Numbered from the stretch's first letter, positions 1-8,199 are shown. The stretch: DNA of 64,000 nucleotides from Microbacterium sp. Nx66 (GCF_904066215.1 NZ_LR880474.1:1054001-1118000); one strand, 5' to 3'. The notes: generated from the sequence alone by a model not told the origin. Numbers and translations: made by a program.

Positions 1-559
1 CGCCGCGGTCGCGGGAGAGCAGCGCGACCGCCGCCGAGAGTCCGCCGCCGGCGCTCTGCCCGGACGCGATGACGCGGGAGGTGTCGATGCCGAGCTCGTC
101 GGCGTGGGCGACCATCCACTCCAGTGCCGCGTAGCAGTCCTCCGCCTGCGCCGGTCCGGGGTGCTCCGGGGCGAGACGGTACTCGACCGCGACGCCGACG
201 ACACCGTGCCGCTCGGCGAGGTCGATGAGCTCGGCGGTGCCGAAGAAACGCGTGCCGAGCACCATGCCGCCGCCGTGGATCGACAGCACCGCCGGTGCCG
301 GGTCTGCGGGCGCCTGCGCCGGGCGCACGATGGTGATCTCGAGGTCCGGAGCCCTGACGGGGCCGGGGATGACCCGGTCCTCCCAGGTCACGGCGCGACC
401 CTCCGCCTGCACGGCCATCGGCGGGATGATCGTGGCGAAGTGATCGCGGTTGGCGTGGATGGTGTCCGCGCGCAGCGGGATGACCTCGACGAGGTCGACG
501 AAGGCGTCGAGTCCGGCGACGAGCTCCGGGTCGTAGGGCACCGGTTCGGGCGTGCTCAT
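1..559 (-). CDS. HSL-type alpha/beta hydrolase (esterase), C-terminus outside window
   Basis: Last gene of the minus-strand catabolic operon; the window edge cuts it after about 186 residues. The oxyanion-hole motif HGGG lies near residue 93 and the nucleophile elbow GQSAGG near residue 167, the hallmarks of the hormone-sensitive-lipase (GDXG) esterase family, which cleaves small carboxylic esters in the cytoplasm. The catalytic Asp and His would lie beyond the edge. The ATG overlaps the stop codon of the upstream esterase by 4 bp (ATGA), so the two are translationally coupled. The proteins are clearly paralogous (shared TWEDRVIPGP and EYRLAPE segments), which suggests a tandem duplication. 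Substrate not predictable. Confidence 0.85.
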   Translation of the reverse strand, partial: MSTPEPVPYDPELVAGLDAFVDLVEVIPLRADTIHANRDHFATIIPPMAVQAEGRAVTWEDRVIPGPVRAPDLEITIVRPAQAPADPAPAVLSIHGGGMVLGTRFFGTAELIDLAERHGVVGVAVEYRLAPEHPGPAQAEDCYAALEWMVAHADELGIDTSRVIASGQSAGGGLSAAVALLSRDRG

Positions 560-1527
560 GCGGCGGTCCGCCAGATCCGTCGCAGCCAGGAGGCACGTGC
601 GGCGAGGGCAGCGCGGGTGATCTCGGCGTCCGGCATGTACATGTCGAAGCCGTGGGCGCCGCCGCCCCACACGTGCAGCTCGGCCTGACCGCCGGTCTCC
701 CAGATCCGGAGGGCGTACACGGTGTCCTCGTCGCGGAACATCTCCGCCTCGCCGACCTCGATGTAGGCGGGCGGAAGGCCGGAGACGTCTGTCGCCCGGC
801 TCGGCGCGGCGTAGGCGGGAGCCTCGACGCTGAAGGCGAGCTCCTCGCCGAGGACGCACGACCAGGCGAGGAGGTTCATGTCGCGCTGCCAGGTGCCGAT
901 GCCGTCGTACTGCCGACTGGCCACCGTGGTGTTGGTGTTGTCGATCATGGGACACAGCAGCAACTGCCCGGCCATGACGGGGCCCCGCCGATCACGCGCC
1001 AGCAAGGCGACGGCCGCGGTGAGGCCCCCGCCCGCGCTGCCGCCGCCCACGACGATGCGCGCGGGGTCGATGCCGAGCTCCGTGGCGTGGGTGTGCGTCC
1101 ACACGAAGGCCGCGTAGCAGTCCTCCACGCCCGCGGGGTACGGGTCCTCCGGGGCGAGGCGGTACTCGACGTTCACGGCCACGACGCCGTGCTCCGCGAC
1201 GATGTCGACGACTCGAGCCGTCTCCCAGGAGCGGTGGCCGACGATCATGCCGCCGCCGTGGATGTTCACGAAGCCGGGGAGCGTCGAGGTCTCCGAGCCG
1301 GCGGGGCGGAAGATCGTGACCTCGATGTCCGGTGCTCCGGGCGGGCCGGGGATGACGCGGTCCTCCCAGGTGATGTCCCGGCCGGCGATCACGGCGTCGT
1401 TGTCCGGGAACATCCGGTCGACGCCGTCGCGCGGCAGGGTCTCGCGGGTGAGGGCGGGCTGCGGGTTCTTCGCGATCTCGTCGAGCACGGCCTGCACGTC
1501 GGGATCGAAGGGGACGGGGATGGTCAT
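556..1527 (-). CDS. HSL-type alpha/beta hydrolase (esterase)
   Basis: 323-residue cytoplasmic esterase of the GDXG family. HGGG is at residues 90-93, the nucleophile Ser in GGSAGG near residue 164, a candidate Asp in GEAEMFRDE near 268 and the catalytic His in GGAHGFDMY near 295, so the triad looks complete. The ATG at 1527 was chosen because it starts the conserved N-terminal region just after a GAGGA ribosome site; the open frame upstream is only the shadow of the neighbouring gene. It lies 23 bp after the aldo/keto-reductase-like gene and overlaps the next esterase by 4 bp. Likely role: opening an ester in the compound handled by this operon. Confidence 0.88.
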   Translation of the reverse strand: MTIPVPFDPDVQAVLDEIAKNPQPALTRETLPRDGVDRMFPDNDAVIAGRDITWEDRVIPGPPGAPDIEVTIFRPAGSETSTLPGFVNIHGGGMIVGHRSWETARVVDIVAEHGVVAVNVEYRLAPEDPYPAGVEDCYAAFVWTHTHATELGIDPARIVVGGGSAGGGLTAAVALLARDRRGPVMAGQLLLCPMIDNTNTTVASRQYDGIGTWQRDMNLLAWSCVLGEELAFSVEAPAYAAPSRATDVSGLPPAYIEVGEAEMFRDEDTVYALRIWETGGQAELHVWGGGAHGFDMYMPDAEITRAALAARASWLRRIWRTAA

Positions 1528-1550
1528 GGTTCTCCTCGGGTGGGACGGCG

Positions 1551-2510
1551 TCAGGGGCCTTCGGGGTCGACGACCCCGCGGTCGGCCCAGAAGGGCTCGA
1601 CGAGACGGCGCAGCTCGGCGGCGCCGACGCGATCGACGAGGGCGGCCGCGTCGAGGTTCGCCCGCAGCTGCGCGACGCGGGAGGCGCCGAACAGCGTCGT
1701 CGTCAGGGCGGGGTGGGTGAGGGTGAACGCGATGCCGAGCTGGGCGGGGGTCACGTCGAGGTCGTCGGCGACCGCCGTGAACGCGGGGACGTCGGCGATG
1801 ATCCGTTCGCGGATGCCGCCGGGGTCGCGCCCGATCTGCCGGTCGCCGTTCACCTTCCCGGCGAGGATCCCGCCCTCCAGGCAGTCCGAGGCCTGCAGCG
1901 TGAGGCCCTGCTCCCAGAGGCGCGCGAAGGGCTCGCCGTCCGGGATCGACCGCCGCGAGACGCTGTACTTGAGCTGCGCGATCTGCGGACCGGGCACGCC
2001 TTCCGCGGCGGCGAGGTCGATCAGGGCCTGGATGCTCGCCGCCGACCAGTTGTTCACGCCCCACGCGCGGATGAGGCCGGCGTCGGCGAGCGTGGCGAGG
2101 TCGAGCACGAGATCGCGCAGCTCGAGGTCGTCGCGGCGGAGGTCGCCGAGGATCACGAGGTCGGCGTGCTCGACTCCCACCCGCATCAGCGCGTTCTCGA
2201 GCTGTGGACGGAAGCCGTCGGCGCCGAAGGCCTCGAGCCAGAGCTTCGACGACAGCAGCCACTCCTCTCGGCGCAGCCCGGCCGCGCGCACCATCGCCGA
2301 GAAGATCACGTCGGTGAAGACGGGCGGGGCGCCGGGTGCGGAGTACACGCCCACGTCGAAGAGGTTCACGCCGCGGTCGGTGGCCTCGCGGAGGAGCGCC
2401 ACCGCGTCGGCGAAGTCCATGCGGTCGTAGGTGTGCCAGGAGCCGAGGGAGAACAGGGAGGCGTGCAGGCCGCTGCGGCCGATCTCGCGGAGGGGTAGGG
2501 GAGTGGTCAT
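1551..2510 (-). CDS. aldo/keto-reductase-like protein lacking the usual catalytic His
   Basis: 319 residues, AKR TIM-barrel family. The usual N-terminal pattern (NLFDVGVY, Asp52 and Tyr56) and the lysine strand (LSSKLW, Lys89) are visible. Where most AKRs have the His of a LHxPD motif, this protein reads VILGDLRRDD (about 119-128), so one of the four classical catalytic residues is replaced. A family-typical GVNNWS segment follows. It shares these features with the divergent AKR-like gene at 4550-5512, so the two are paralogues. Known AKRs reduce carbonyls with NADPH; with the altered tetrad the reaction here is uncertain. It starts 8 bp after the alcohol dehydrogenase gene. Confidence 0.85.
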   Translation of the reverse strand: MTTPLPLREIGRSGLHASLFSLGSWHTYDRMDFADAVALLREATDRGVNLFDVGVYSAPGAPPVFTDVIFSAMVRAAGLRREEWLLSSKLWLEAFGADGFRPQLENALMRVGVEHADLVILGDLRRDDLELRDLVLDLATLADAGLIRAWGVNNWSAASIQALIDLAAAEGVPGPQIAQLKYSVSRRSIPDGEPFARLWEQGLTLQASDCLEGGILAGKVNGDRQIGRDPGGIRERIIADVPAFTAVADDLDVTPAQLGIAFTLTHPALTTTLFGASRVAQLRANLDAAALVDRVGAAELRRLVEPFWADRGVVDPEGP

Positions 2511-2518
2511 GGTGCTCC

Positions 2519-3619
2519 TCAGAGGCTCGGGTCGATGACGGCCTTGACCTCATCGAGGTGGTGCATGTGGGCGATCTTCACGGAGGCGTCGGCGAGGCCG
2601 ACCCGGGCGCTGAACAGGTCGTCCCAGGGGAAGCGGTCGGCGAACGCCGTGAAGAAGTCGATCGCGCGGGCGTAGTCGGAGATGTCGCCGTTGAGCGAGC
2701 CGACGACCGTGAGCTCCTTGCCCATGATCGTGCTGAGGGCGAAGCCGTCTCCGGCCGGACCGGTCGAGCCCACGATCGCCACGGTGCCGCGTTGGGCGGC
2801 CATGCCGACGGCGTCCGGGCCGACGCTCGGGGCTCCGGCGAAGTCGAACACGTGGTCCGCCCCCTCGCCTCCGGTGAGCGCCAGGACCTGGTCGACGACG
2901 GGCCCGTCGCGGAAGTCCACGACGGCGTCGGCGCCGAAGCGGGCGGCGAGCTCCAGACGAGCCGCGGGGGCGCCGACGGTGATGACCTGCCCGGCACCCG
3001 CGATCCTCGCGACTGCGGTGGCGAAGATGCCGAGGGCGCCGGAGCCCTGCACCACCACGCGGGAGCCGGGACGGATCCGGCCGGCCCGCTCGAACGCGCG
3101 GAGGACGGTCTTCGCGGCGCAGCCCGCCATGGAGGCCCAGGTGTCTTTGACGGTCGCCGGGAGCAGGAGCGTGGCGGCACCCGGGGTCACGTACGCGTAC
3201 TCGGAGAGCCCGGCCGTCGCGAACGGCGGAACGTCGGCGCGCTGGAGGAAGCCGTAGCCGCGGCGGGAGCACGCGACCGGCTCGCGCAGCACGACGCAGC
3301 CGTGGCACTCGCCGCAGGTGGACTCCGACCAACCGATCCGGTCGCCGGGGGAGAGTGCGCGGCCGAGCGCGTCGCGGGTGTCGGGCCCGGTGGCCACGAT
3401 CTCGCCGACCATCTCGTGACCGAGGACCATGGGCAGCATGCCGGGGAACGACATCTTCCCCTCCCAGATCTCGATGTCCGTGCCGCACAGCGTCGTGCAG
3501 GCGATGCGGACGAGTGCGGCGCCGGGTTCGATCTCGGCGGGCAGCGGGAGGTCCTGCAGCGTGAGCGGCTCGCCGTGCGCGGTGAGCACCGCGGCGCGGG
3601 TGGTGGGGGGGAGGGTCAT
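2519..3619 (-). CDS. zinc-dependent alcohol dehydrogenase (MDR family)
   Basis: 366 residues. Medium-chain dehydrogenase: catalytic zinc site CTTLCGTD (Cys45) with the GHE motif about 25 residues later, structural zinc cysteines in CGECHGC plus a further Cys, and a Rossmann fold with SGALGIFATAVARI. Such enzymes oxidise secondary alcohols or polyols with NAD(P)+. The ATG at 3619 begins the usual MDR N-terminus; an in-frame upstream extension is Arg/Pro-rich and unlike the family. It is the second gene of the operon, 96 bp after the SDR gene, and with the SDR and AKR-like proteins suggests oxidation and reduction of hydroxyl or keto groups. Substrate unknown. Confidence 0.88.
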   Translation of the reverse strand: MTLPPTTRAAVLTAHGEPLTLQDLPLPAEIEPGAALVRIACTTLCGTDIEIWEGKMSFPGMLPMVLGHEMVGEIVATGPDTRDALGRALSPGDRIGWSESTCGECHGCVVLREPVACSRRGYGFLQRADVPPFATAGLSEYAYVTPGAATLLLPATVKDTWASMAGCAAKTVLRAFERAGRIRPGSRVVVQGSGALGIFATAVARIAGAGQVITVGAPAARLELAARFGADAVVDFRDGPVVDQVLALTGGEGADHVFDFAGAPSVGPDAVGMAAQRGTVAIVGSTGPAGDGFALSTIMGKELTVVGSLNGDISDYARAIDFFTAFADRFPWDDLFSARVGLADASVKIAHMHHLDEVKAVIDPSL

Positions 3620-3682
3620 GGGTTCTCCAGTCGCGGGGCGGGTGGCGGGATCGAAGACGGTCCTCCGCGGTGCCAGGGAGGG

Positions 3683-3698
3683 GCGGGATCGATCCCGC
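3683..3698. repeat. perfect 16-bp palindrome GCGGGATCGATCCCGC
   Basis: Lies in the 96-bp gap between the SDR and alcohol dehydrogenase genes of one operon. The half-site GCGGGATC is the same core that ends the repeats at 5.6-6.4 kb, and a partial copy (GGCGGGATCGAAG) lies about 35 bp away. It may be a transcript hairpin adjusting expression within the operon, or a member of the same repeat family. Confidence 0.6.
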
Positions 3699-3715
3699 AC
3701 GGAGGGGGACGGGGG

Positions 3716-4450
3716 TCAGACCAGGAGCTGGCCGCCGTCGACGGGGACCGAGACCCCGGTGATGTGGCTGGCGGCCTCGCTCGCGAGGAAGAGCACGAGC
3801 GGAGTGACCTGGTCGACCACGGCGATGGTGCCGAGCGGGATGCGCGATTCCCAGGCGGCGCGGGCATCGGGCTTCGAGGCGAAGTCGGCGGTCAGGGGCG
3901 TGAGCACGGGACCGGGGGCGACGGCGTTGACGCGCACCCCGGAGCCGGCGAGCTCGATGGCGGCCGTCCGGGTGAGCGCGTCGACCGCGGCCTTCGTGGC
4001 CTCGTAGTGTCCGAGGCCCGGGGTGGGCTGCCGGGCGCCGATGGAGGAGATGTTGACGATGGCCCCGTGGCCGGCGGCCGCGAGCAGCCCGCCGAAGACC
4101 CGCAGCATGAGGAACGTGCCGCGGACGTTGACGCGCAGGGCCGCGTCGACCGCGTCGACCGCGACCTCCTGGAGTGTGCCCCCACCGGCGACGACGCCGG
4201 CGTTGTTGACGAGGACGTCGAGCCCGCCGGCCTCCGCGAGCTGCGCGGCGGCGGTGGTGACCGCGCCCTCGTCGGCGATGTCGAGGGGGAGGGCGGTGGC
4301 GCCGATCTCGGCGGCGACGGCCCGGGCGGCCTCGAGGTTCACATCGCCGAGGAACACCTCGTCCCCGGCGGCGCGGAAGGCGCTGGCGATGCCGCGGCCG
4401 AGCCCGGAGGCTCCTCCGGTGACGAGGATGCGGCGCGGGGAAGCGGTCAT
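3716..4450 (-). CDS. short-chain dehydrogenase/reductase (SDR)
   Basis: 244 residues, classical SDR. The N-terminal TGGASGLGRG is the cofactor-binding TGxxxGxG motif, NNAG is present, and the catalytic Ser-Tyr-Lys are seen in ISSIGAR and HYEATKAA. The C-terminal VPVDGGQLL end is typical. Probably an NAD(P)-dependent cytoplasmic oxidoreductase acting on a hydroxyl or ketone. The ATG at 4450 follows a GAGGA ribosome site; an in-frame GTG four codons upstream is a weaker alternative. It is the first gene of the minus-strand operon and diverges from the AKR-like gene across a promoter region carrying the proposed TetR operator. Confidence 0.88.
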   Translation of the reverse strand: MTASPRRILVTGGASGLGRGIASAFRAAGDEVFLGDVNLEAARAVAAEIGATALPLDIADEGAVTTAAAQLAEAGGLDVLVNNAGVVAGGGTLQEVAVDAVDAALRVNVRGTFLMLRVFGGLLAAAGHGAIVNISSIGARQPTPGLGHYEATKAAVDALTRTAAIELAGSGVRVNAVAPGPVLTPLTADFASKPDARAAWESRIPLGTIAVVDQVTPLVLFLASEAASHITGVSVPVDGGQLLV

Positions 4451-4494
4451 GGTCGTCCTCACTGACGGTGTTCCGATGGGATTCCTCCGTTATA

Positions 4495-4510
4495 TTCTAC
4501 AAACATAGAA
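4495..4510. promoter_or_regulatory. proposed TetR-family operator, divergent SDR/AKR promoters
   Basis: TTCTACAAACATAGAA, a pseudo-palindrome (TTCTA-N6-TAGAA) in an AT-rich patch between the divergent genes. On the minus strand it reads TTCTATGTTTGTAGAA and matches sites at 6521, 13199 and 15657. A TATATT stretch next to it could be a -10 element. It is placed to control both directions. Confidence 0.65.
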
Positions 4511-4549
4511 AAACACAACCCCGTGCCCCGAGACGGCGAAGGAGCCCTC

Positions 4550-5512
4550 ATGCCCGATGTGACATACCCCCGCAAGCCGCTGTCTCCTCGGGGTGCGACG
4601 GTGCCGCCGCTCGCCCTCGGATCGTGGAACACCTGGGACCGCATGGGCTTCGACGATGCCGTGCAGCTCATCCAGCGGGCGGTCGACCTCGATGCCGGAT
4701 TCTTCGACATCGCGTACTACAACATGGGGCCGCATGCCGAGAACTCCCGGACCGACATCCTCTTCGGAGAGGCCTTCCGGGCGAGCGGGGTGCACCGTGT
4801 CGAGGTCGTGCTCTGCGGCAAGCTCTGGCTCTGGGACTGGCCGCACCAGGGCTTCCGGGCACAGATCGAGGAGTCGCTCGAGCGGGCCGGCCTCGACCGC
4901 TTCGACACCCTCGTGGTGGGGGACTACCTCGACGCCCCGGACATGCCGCGACTCGTCGCCGACGTGAACGCCCTCATCGTCGACGACCTGGTCGACTCGT
5001 GGGGGATCAACAACTGGCGGATCGCGGACACCAGGGCGGCGCTCGCCGAGGCAACCGCTCAGGGGGCGGTCGGCCCCGCGTTCGCGCAGCTCAAGTACGG
5101 CATCGCGCGCCGGGCCATGGCGGAGGGCGACGCCTACGGGCCCCTGTTCGCCGACGGAACCCTCACGCTGCAGGCCTCCGACGTGTTCGAGGGCGGAATC
5201 CTCGCCACGGGACGGATGCCCCAGCGCAAGATCGGTGCCGATGTCGGGGGTATCCGCGAGCGGATCCTCGCCGTGTACCCCCAGGTCGCGCGGGTCGCGG
5301 GGGAGTTCGGGGTGACGCCGGCTGCCCTCGGCATCGCCTTCTGTCTGGCGAACCCCGCGACGGCCAACGTACTCTTCGGTGCCTCTCGCGTCGCGCAGCT
5401 CGAGGACAACCACGCCGCCCTCGCCCTCGTCCGAGACCACGGCGCCGAGGTCCGCGCCGCCCTCGCCGACTGCCGCGTCGACCACGCCGTCCGCCCCGAC
5501 GGCACCTGGTGA
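4550..5512 (+). CDS. aldo/keto-reductase-like protein lacking the usual catalytic His
   Basis: 320 residues, paralogue of the protein at 1551-2510 (shared LALGSWNTWDRM and GINNW type segments). Asp53 and Tyr57 of the AKR tetrad and Lys91 (LCGKLW) are present, but the usual LHxPD histidine site reads LVVGDYLDAP (about 121-130), as in the paralogue. The ATG at 4550 has a GAAGGAG ribosome site 7 bp upstream; an earlier in-frame GTG at 4523 has none. It is transcribed away from the SDR operon from the shared regulatory region. Likely an NAD(P)H-binding oxidoreductase of the same pathway, with reservations because of the changed tetrad. Confidence 0.85.
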   Translation: MPDVTYPRKPLSPRGATVPPLALGSWNTWDRMGFDDAVQLIQRAVDLDAGFFDIAYYNMGPHAENSRTDILFGEAFRASGVHRVEVVLCGKLWLWDWPHQGFRAQIEESLERAGLDRFDTLVVGDYLDAPDMPRLVADVNALIVDDLVDSWGINNWRIADTRAALAEATAQGAVGPAFAQLKYGIARRAMAEGDAYGPLFADGTLTLQASDVFEGGILATGRMPQRKIGADVGGIRERILAVYPQVARVAGEFGVTPAALGIAFCLANPATANVLFGASRVAQLEDNHAALALVRDHGAEVRAALADCRVDHAVRPDGTW

Positions 5513-5538
5513 CCTTTCGTATCTCCCACGGCTTCCCC

Positions 5539-5574
5539 GGCGTCCGCCCCGCCCCCGGCGTCCGCCCCGCCCCC
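5539..5574 (+). repeat. two tandem copies of an 18-bp GC-rich unit
   Basis: GGCGTCCGCCCCGCCCCC occurs twice head to tail (5539-5556, 5557-5574) just after the AKR-like stop codon. Related C-rich 18-mers (GCCCCCGCGTCCCACTCC) fill the spacers of the larger array that follows. Confidence 0.8.
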
Positions 5575-5586
5575 GGCCGCCGGTCT

Positions 5587-5927
5587 CCGGGATCACTTCC
5601 GCACCTCCCGCGCGCCCCGCAGGCACGTTCCTGATCCCGCCTCGCTCCGCCCCCGCGTCCCACTCCGCGTGCGGGATCAGTTCCGCACCTCGCGCGCACC
5701 CCGCAAGCACGTTCCTGATCCCGCACTCGCTCGCCCCCGCGTCCCACTCCGCCCCCGCGTCCCACTCCGCGTGCGGGATCAGTTCCGCGTCTCACGCGCA
5801 CCCCGCAAGCACGTTCCTGATCCCGCACTCGCTTGGCCCGCGTCCCACTCCGCCCCCGCGTCCCACTTCGCGTGCGGGATCAGTTCCGCACCTCGCGCGC
5901 ACCCCACGGGCACGTTTCTGATCCCGC
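5587..5927. repeat. array of four 54-nt inverted-repeat elements
   Basis: Four units of exactly 54 nt start at 5587, 5671, 5773 and 5874. Units 2 to 4 begin GCGGGATCAG and end in its reverse complement CTGATCCCGC, so each can fold into a stem with a conserved loop (GCGCACCCCGCAAGCACG in the best copies); unit 1 is degenerate at its left end. Spacers of 30-48 nt are built from C-rich 18-mers. No gene is credible here: the frames open across it are repeat translations in all phases. No cas genes are nearby. Function unknown; candidate bacterial interspersed hairpin family or stacked terminators for the upstream gene. Confidence 0.85.
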
Positions 5928-5987
5928 AGGGCGTGACGTTCTGTGCGCCGATTAGAAGACGCGCCGCGTGAGGAGGGCGTGCGGCCG

Positions 5988-6386
5988 ATTCTGATCCCGC
6001 TTCTGGTGTCGGTCGCCGGGCCCGCCGCTCGTGCGCGACCGGACCGCTCTCCGGGGCCCCGGATCAGAAGTGCTCCTCGTGTCCGCAGCAGATCGGAACT
6101 GCTCCTCGCCTCCGTGCTGGATCGGAAGTGCCCCGCGCACGCTCCGGATCAGAAGTGCTCCTGGGGCCCGGGTGGGCGGTGCGTTCTTGATCCCGGGAAG
6201 GGATGCGGTGGCCCCCGGGAGCGGCAGTGTGGCCCGTTCGCGCCGTCGTTCACCCCGGTGCGGGATGAGAAGGGTGCCGAAAACGCGTCGCCGAGGGGTG
6301 TTTCTGATCCGGTCGGACGGGTGGGCGCAGTGGCGGGATCAGAAGTGGGCCGCGCGGGGAGGGCAGGGGTGCGTTATTGATCCCGG
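5988..6386. repeat. scattered single copies of the GGGATCAGAA / TTCTGATCCC motif
   Basis: After the array the terminal motif continues as single or paired copies in both orientations: near 5989, 6061, 6144, 6184, 6301, 6333 and 6373, with degenerate forms at 6088 and 6119 (GATCGGAA). Several are followed by GTGC or GTGG. Neighbouring opposite copies could pair in RNA. I see no gene in 5513-6633; the rest is GC-rich spacer and, from about 6500, the promoter of the ABC importer operon. Confidence 0.75.
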
Positions 6387-6509
6387 TACCCGCACCTGCA
6401 CCCGCGGGGTGCGGGCGGGCGGGGTACGGGACGGGGCGGGGTGTGCGCGGGGGAGCAAGGCGGGTGCGCGCTGAGGCATCGGTCCGCGCGGACAGAGGAA
6501 GAAACGCGC

Positions 6510-6537
6510 TTGCGCTCTTTTTCCACGCATGTAGACT
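6510..6537 (+). promoter_or_regulatory. ABC importer promoter with proposed TetR operator
   Basis: TTGCGC (-35) and TAGACT (-10) are separated by 16 bp. The operator copy TTCCACGCATGTAGA (6521-6535) fills the spacer and overlaps the -10, the position expected for a repressor. A leader of about 90 nt separates it from the first gene. Confidence 0.7.
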
Positions 6538-6633
6538 AACCAGCACGACACATCGAAGTGGCGTCGGTCCCGGTCTCCGGTCAGCGGCTCTTCGAACCTT
6601 CTTCACCACCCCCTGCACCCGAGAGAAGGAACC

Positions 6634-8163
6634 ATGAAACGAATGCCCCTCGCGGTCGCCGCCGCCGTCGCCGCGACCCTCGCACTCGCCGGCTGCAGCG
6701 GCGGCGGAACGCCCTCGCCGTCCGAGGGCGGCGGCGCCGAAGGCCCCGACGCCCTCAACATCGGCAACTTCCTGGACGTCACCTCGTGGGACCCGTCCCT
6801 CGCCGACATCGGCTTCGACGGCCCCTACCTGTCCGCGGTGTACGACGCCCTGATCGCCCTCGACGCCGACGGCACCCCGATCCCGTCGCTCGCGACGAAG
6901 TGGACCGTGGCCGACGACGACCTCAGCATCGACCTCGACATCCGCACCGACGCCGTGTTCAGCGACGGCACCCCGGTCGACGCCGACGCCGTCGTCGCGA
7001 GCCTCGAGTACCTCAAGGCCGGCGCCCGGTCCGGTGAGGCCTACGTCAACGCGAAGGGCTTCGAGAAGGTCGATGACGACACCGTCCGCATCGCCCTTAC
7101 GCAGCGCGACGACACGATCCTCTACCTGATGGGCCTCGGCCGCAGCTACGTCATGCCCCCGGCCTCCATCGAGGCGGGCACGCTGGGCAGCGACCCGGTC
7201 GGCTCCGGCCCTTATGTGCTCGACAGCGACACCAGCGTCGCGGGCGCCGAGTACCACTTCACCAAGACCGAGGACCACTGGGACGCGAAGACGTACCCGT
7301 TCTCCGAGCTCGCGATCTACCCGATCACCGACGCGACCGCCCGGCACAACGCGATGCTCAGCGGACAGATCAACGTGCAGTACGGCGACGTGGCCAACCT
7401 CGACCAGGCCGAGCAGCAGGGCTGGAACACCGCCCAGCGCGTCTCCGGGTGGGCGGGCCTCGTCATCACCGACCACACCGGCGCGAAGAGCGAGCCCCTC
7501 GGCACGCTCGAGGTCCGCCAGGCGCTGAACTACGCGTTCGACGGTGCGGCCGTCCTCGCGGCGGTCGGCAGCGGTGCGGGCGTGGCCACCAACCAGGTCT
7601 TCCCGGACGGCGGCGACATCAACGACCCCGAGCTCAACGATGCCTACGCGTTCAACATGGATAAGGCGAAGGAGCTCCTGGCCGACGCCGGCTACCCGGA
7701 CGGCTTCGACATCTCGATGCCGATGTCCCCGATCTTCGAGATGTGGAAGCCGTCGGCCGAGCAGGCCCTCAACGAGCTCGGCATCACCGTCACCTGGGAC
7801 AACATGCAGATGCCGGACTACCAGCTCAACGCCCCGAACTACCCGATGTTCATCTCCTTCCTCGCGATGGACGGCAACGACGTGGCCACCGTCTCCCGGC
7901 AGCTGACGAGCGTGCAGTGGTTCAACCCGGAGCCCGACTACGCGAAGAACGAGGTCATCGCCCCGCTCGTCGAGAAGGTGCAGACGGAGCGCGGCGACGC
8001 GCAGACCGCCGCCATCAAGGAGCTCAACGAGGCCCTCGTCGACCAGGCCTGGTGGTCGGTCTGGTACCAGGCGAACAACATCTACTACACGGCGCCCGGC
8101 ATCCAGCTGCAGCCCGTCGTGGGGATGATGTTCCCGACGCTGCGGTACATCACGCAGGGCTGA
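6634..8163 (+). CDS. ABC importer substrate-binding lipoprotein (SBP family 5)
   Basis: 509 residues. The N-terminus is a lipoprotein signal: basic start, Ala/Leu-rich core and lipobox LALAGC with Cys21 as the lipidation site, so the protein is anchored outside the membrane. The body has the family-5 (oligopeptide/nickel) layout, with early LNIGNFLDVTSWDPSLADIG and a later TARHNAMLSGQINVQYGDV segment. The family binds peptides, opines, glycosides and other medium-size solutes, so the ligand cannot be read from sequence. GAGAAGGA precedes the ATG. It is the first gene of the importer operon; a stem-loop follows it, which probably lets it be made in excess of the permeases. Confidence 0.93.
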   Translation: MKRMPLAVAAAVAATLALAGCSGGGTPSPSEGGGAEGPDALNIGNFLDVTSWDPSLADIGFDGPYLSAVYDALIALDADGTPIPSLATKWTVADDDLSIDLDIRTDAVFSDGTPVDADAVVASLEYLKAGARSGEAYVNAKGFEKVDDDTVRIALTQRDDTILYLMGLGRSYVMPPASIEAGTLGSDPVGSGPYVLDSDTSVAGAEYHFTKTEDHWDAKTYPFSELAIYPITDATARHNAMLSGQINVQYGDVANLDQAEQQGWNTAQRVSGWAGLVITDHTGAKSEPLGTLEVRQALNYAFDGAAVLAAVGSGAGVATNQVFPDGGDINDPELNDAYAFNMDKAKELLADAGYPDGFDISMPMSPIFEMWKPSAEQALNELGITVTWDNMQMPDYQLNAPNYPMFISFLAMDGNDVATVSRQLTSVQWFNPEPDYAKNEVIAPLVEKVQTERGDAQTAAIKELNEALVDQAWWSVWYQANNIYYTAPGIQLQPVVGMMFPTLRYITQG

Positions 8164-8171
8164 ACGCCCGT

Positions 8172-8199
8172 CGGGGCGGTCGCCACGCGGCCGCCCCGG
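8172..8199 (+). terminator. intra-operon stem-loop after the binding-protein gene
   Basis: GGGGCGG (8173-8179) and CCGCCCC (8191-8197) form a stem around an 11-nt loop in the 73-bp gap before the first permease, with no T-run. Likely a processing or stabilising hairpin, or partial attenuator, between binding protein and permease. Confidence 0.55.

Noticed and set aside
5587..5927. CRISPR-like spaced repeats
   Set aside because: Units are hairpins with internal variation, spacers are themselves repetitive, spacing is uneven and there are no cas genes.
5669..6474. Overlapping short open frames across the repeat region
   Set aside because: Several frames are open at once because of GC bias and repeats; they encode Pro/Ala/Arg-rich repeat translations without ribosome sites.
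1..6600. Genomic island acquired with a mobile element
   Set aside because: The catabolic region looks accessory, but there is no integrase, transposase, att repeat or tRNA end in view, so transfer is not supported.
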